Shown here: piece after piece, positions 14,986 through 15,982 of the stretch
Layout: the number at the start of each line of letters is the position of its first letter
Position numbering within the stretch: position 1 is the first letter of the stretch
From: Thermofilaceae archaeon
GTDB taxonomy: Archaea; Thermoproteota; Thermoprotei; Thermofilales; B69-G16
Assembly: GCA_027017165.1 (NCBI GenBank)
Contig: JALURF010000017.1
Location: forward strand, 1,537-17,518
DNA: 15,982 nt
Direction of reading: 5' to 3'
The notes under the pieces: model-generated
The model's input: only the letters and a program-made list of their open reading frames with translations
What the model was told of the DNA's origin: nothing
Databases searched by the model: none
Made by a program: the position numbers and the translations under genes

Positions 14986-15025
14986 CCCCTAACTGTTTAT
15001 TTTATTTGCTACGCGGTGTCGGATA

Positions 15026-15808
15026 TTGAAACTAGTAGTGGTAAAACTAGGCGGTTCAGCTATCACTGACAAAAAAAGAAAATTTACGCCGAGGCACGGT
15101 GTTATCAGAAATCTAGCCCGAGATGTTAAAAAGTTAAGCGAGAAATTCCAGTTAATTTTAATTCATGGAGGGGGTAGCTTTGGACATCCAGTAGCTAGAG
15201 AATATGAAATACATAAAGGCTTATTCTCTAAAAAACAGACTCTGGGGTATAGCAAGGTAAGGTATTACATGACTATGCTTAACCAGGTGGTTCTAGAGCA
15301 GATGATAGATGAAGGAGTTCCTGCAGTAACTCTCCATACCTCTAATATAACTACTGCTCGAAACGGTAAAATAGCTTCCATGGATATCGATAGGATTCTA
15401 CGGTATCTCAACTTAGGTATGGTTCCGATATTGTATGGAGATGCTGTCCTCGATCTGGAAAGGGGTTTTTGCATAATTTCTGGGGATCAAATAGTCTCTT
15501 ATTTAGCACTAAGTTTAAAGCCTTGGAAAGTGGTATTGGGTACGGATGTAGATGGGATATACTCGAAAGATCCTAAAAAAGATTCTGAAGCAGAACTTAT
15601 CCCGGTATTTTCGATATCGAGAATTGAGCGTATTAAAGCTGAAAAACCCGAAATCGATGTCACTGGTGGTATTATAGCTAAGATATTGGAAATGAGAAAA
15701 GTAGTGGAGGCGGGTATACCAGTGGTGATAGGAAATATAACAGTAAAACAAGGCTTACTGAAGCTCGTGAAAGGGGAAACGCCTAAATATACGAAGATAG
15801 TAGTGTAA
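15026..15808 (+). CDS. Isopentenyl phosphate kinase
   Basis: 260 residues, amino-acid kinase fold. It phosphorylates isopentenyl phosphate to isopentenyl diphosphate, the last step of the alternative archaeal mevalonate pathway. Motifs: VVKLGGSAITDKK (5-17) with Lys7 and Lys16; IHGGGSFGHPVAREY (46-60), where His54 matches the catalytic His of the Methanocaldococcus enzyme; GDAVLD (138-143); ISGDQIVSYL (151-160); LGTDVDGIYSKDP (171-183), the nucleotide site; and DVTGGIIAKI (211-220). The His54 and S-F-G-H-P context separates it from acetylglutamate or aspartate kinases and from fosfomycin kinases. The start is TTG at 15026 with GGTG at 15016-15019 upstream. It lies 40 bases after the GGPP synthase stop; the AT-rich stretch near 14996-15008 could hold an internal promoter, but co-transcription is likely. 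Its 3' end carries the TATA box of the following sRNA. Confidence 0.94.
   Translation: MKLVVVKLGGSAITDKKRKFTPRHGVIRNLARDVKKLSEKFQLILIHGGGSFGHPVAREYEIHKGLFSKKQTLGYSKVRYYMTMLNQVVLEQMIDEGVPAVTLHTSNITTARNGKIASMDIDRILRYLNLGMVPILYGDAVLDLERGFCIISGDQIVSYLALSLKPWKVVLGTDVDGIYSKDPKKDSEAELIPVFSISRIERIKAEKPEIDVTGGIIAKILEMRKVVEAGIPVVIGNITVKQGLLKLVKGETPKYTKIVV
15783..15793 (+). promoter_or_regulatory. Predicted TATA box for the C/D sRNA, inside the IPK 3' end
   Basis: CTAAATATACG within the last IPK codons matches the archaeal TATA consensus well. Its centre (about 15788) is 24-25 bases before the C box at 15813, so transcription would begin at the expected 5' end of the sRNA. The AT-rich match could also arise by chance from the P-K-Y-T codons. 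Confidence 0.4.
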
Positions 15809-15867
15809 GTTGGTGATGAAGCGAGCAGAATCTGATTAATGATGTCTACCAAACCGTCTGAGCAGTT
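15808..15867 (+). ncRNA. Archaeal C/D box sRNA (2'-O-methylation guide)
   Basis: All four boxes are present in order with ideal spacing. C box GTGATGA (15813-15819); 12-nt guide (15820-15831); D' box CTGA (15832-15835); 3-nt linker; C' box ATGATGT (15839-15845, one mismatch to RUGAUGA); 12-nt guide (15846-15857); D box CTGA (15858-15861). The flanks can pair weakly (TTG before the C box with CAG after the D box, one bulge). Twelve-base guides on both sides are the hallmark of archaeal sRNPs (L7Ae, Nop5, fibrillarin). By the D+5 rule, the D' guide would direct methylation of the U in the target AUUCUGCUCGCU (fifth base) and the D guide the fifth base, also U, of ACGGUUUGGUAG. I could not place either in rRNA or tRNA from memory. 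It begins just after the IPK stop (15806-15808). The exact ends are estimates. Confidence 0.8.
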
Positions 15868-15871
15868 CGTT

Positions 15872-15906
15872 TATTTACATAACGGGGTTCAAACCCCAAG
15901 TAAATA
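15872..15906 (+). other. Two-tier hairpin with a T-loop-like apex, function unknown
   Basis: Seven outer base pairs (15872-15878 with 15900-15906) enclose an asymmetric internal loop (ATAAC / AA), then GGGG (15884-15887) pairs with CCCC (15894-15897) around TTCAAA. The apex looks like a tRNA T-loop, and a seven-pair outer stem is acceptor-like, but the D and anticodon arms are absent, so it is not a complete tRNA. It lies 11 bases after the D box of the sRNA and could be a processing or 3'-end structure, or part of something beyond the window. The remaining 76 bases to the right edge are AT-rich, with T-tracts (15931-15938) that could end the isoprenoid operon transcript; I see no gene there. 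Confidence 0.4.
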
Positions 15907-15982
15907 CATTCTTACATTACCACCTTCGTATATTTTTAAAATTCCGCTATTTTAAAAAACTAGAATTAAATAACGATACACA

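Noticed and set aside
15499..15852. Minus-strand open frame antisense to IPK
   Set aside because: Antisense to strongly conserved IPK motifs and to the C/D sRNA; Ser/Ile/Thr-rich shadow composition with no recognisable motif.
15884..15906. CRISPR repeat at the right edge
   Set aside because: Only one copy of the hairpin is present, with no spacing pattern and no cas genes in the window.
15911..15926. Minus-strand GAAGGTGGTA followed by ATG
   Set aside because: It looks like an excellent ribosome binding site, but the ATG is followed at once by TAA, and the next ATG opens only a six-codon frame, so no gene can be supported.
15809..15982. Complete tRNA gene at the right edge
   Set aside because: A T-loop-like GGGGTTCAAACCCC is present, but no D arm, anticodon arm or 3' CCA-adjacent acceptor can be folded around it; the upstream bases are explained by the C/D sRNA.

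Overview
The window looks like the chromosome of a thermophilic archaeon, most likely of the Thermoproteota (crenarchaeal) side. The reasons are an isopentenyl phosphate kinase next to a geranylgeranyl diphosphate synthase, a fused ADP-forming acyl-CoA synthetase, an AK6/Fap7-type adenylate kinase, the DUF2139 and DUF763 families, archaeal TATA boxes 25-30 nt before starts (some near-leaderless), TTG/GTG starts and an archaeal C/D box sRNA. I cannot name the genus. Coding density is very high: there is no gene-free stretch above 300 bases, and I saw no rRNA, complete tRNA, CRISPR array, insertion sequence or phage gene.

Layout, left to right: the start of a winged-helix protein runs off the left edge (-). 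A DUF2139 protein (-) is divergent from a threonine-synthase-like protein fused to a C-terminal winged helix (+). An ECF transporter S component and an overlapping HypE/PurM-like protein (+) follow. They converge, one base apart, on a PfpI/DJ-1 protein lying in an operon behind pyruvate kinase (both -). Next come a fused ADP-forming acyl-CoA synthetase and an AK6-type kinase (both -, separate promoters). A DUF763 protein (+) converges on a small ORF translationally coupled to a GH38 alpha-mannosidase (both -). The mannosidase is divergent from the GGPP synthase - isopentenyl phosphate kinase pair (+), and a C/D box sRNA follows five bases after the kinase stop codon.

How the genes work together: pyruvate kinase and the ADP-forming synthetase make ATP by substrate-level phosphorylation at the end of sugar and peptide breakdown. 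The mannosidase would feed mannose from glycans or mannosylated solutes. IPK and GGPP synthase are consecutive steps toward archaeal ether lipids (isopentenyl phosphate to IPP, then C20 diphosphate). AK6 and the C/D sRNA belong to ribosome maturation and RNA methylation. The ECF/HypE-like pair is probably uptake and handling of an unidentified vitamin-like compound.

The most unusual items are the threonine-synthase/winged-helix fusion, whose PLP Schiff-base lysine position is threonine and whose phosphate loop is degenerate, which suggests a ligand-sensing regulator derived from an enzyme; and the C/D sRNA with textbook 12-nt guides and an apparent TATA box of its own inside the IPK gene. Smaller oddities are a Lys-to-Ser change in the ATP-grasp motif of the acyl-CoA synthetase, a Val at the monovalent-cation position of pyruvate kinase, and perfect palindromes in two promoters.
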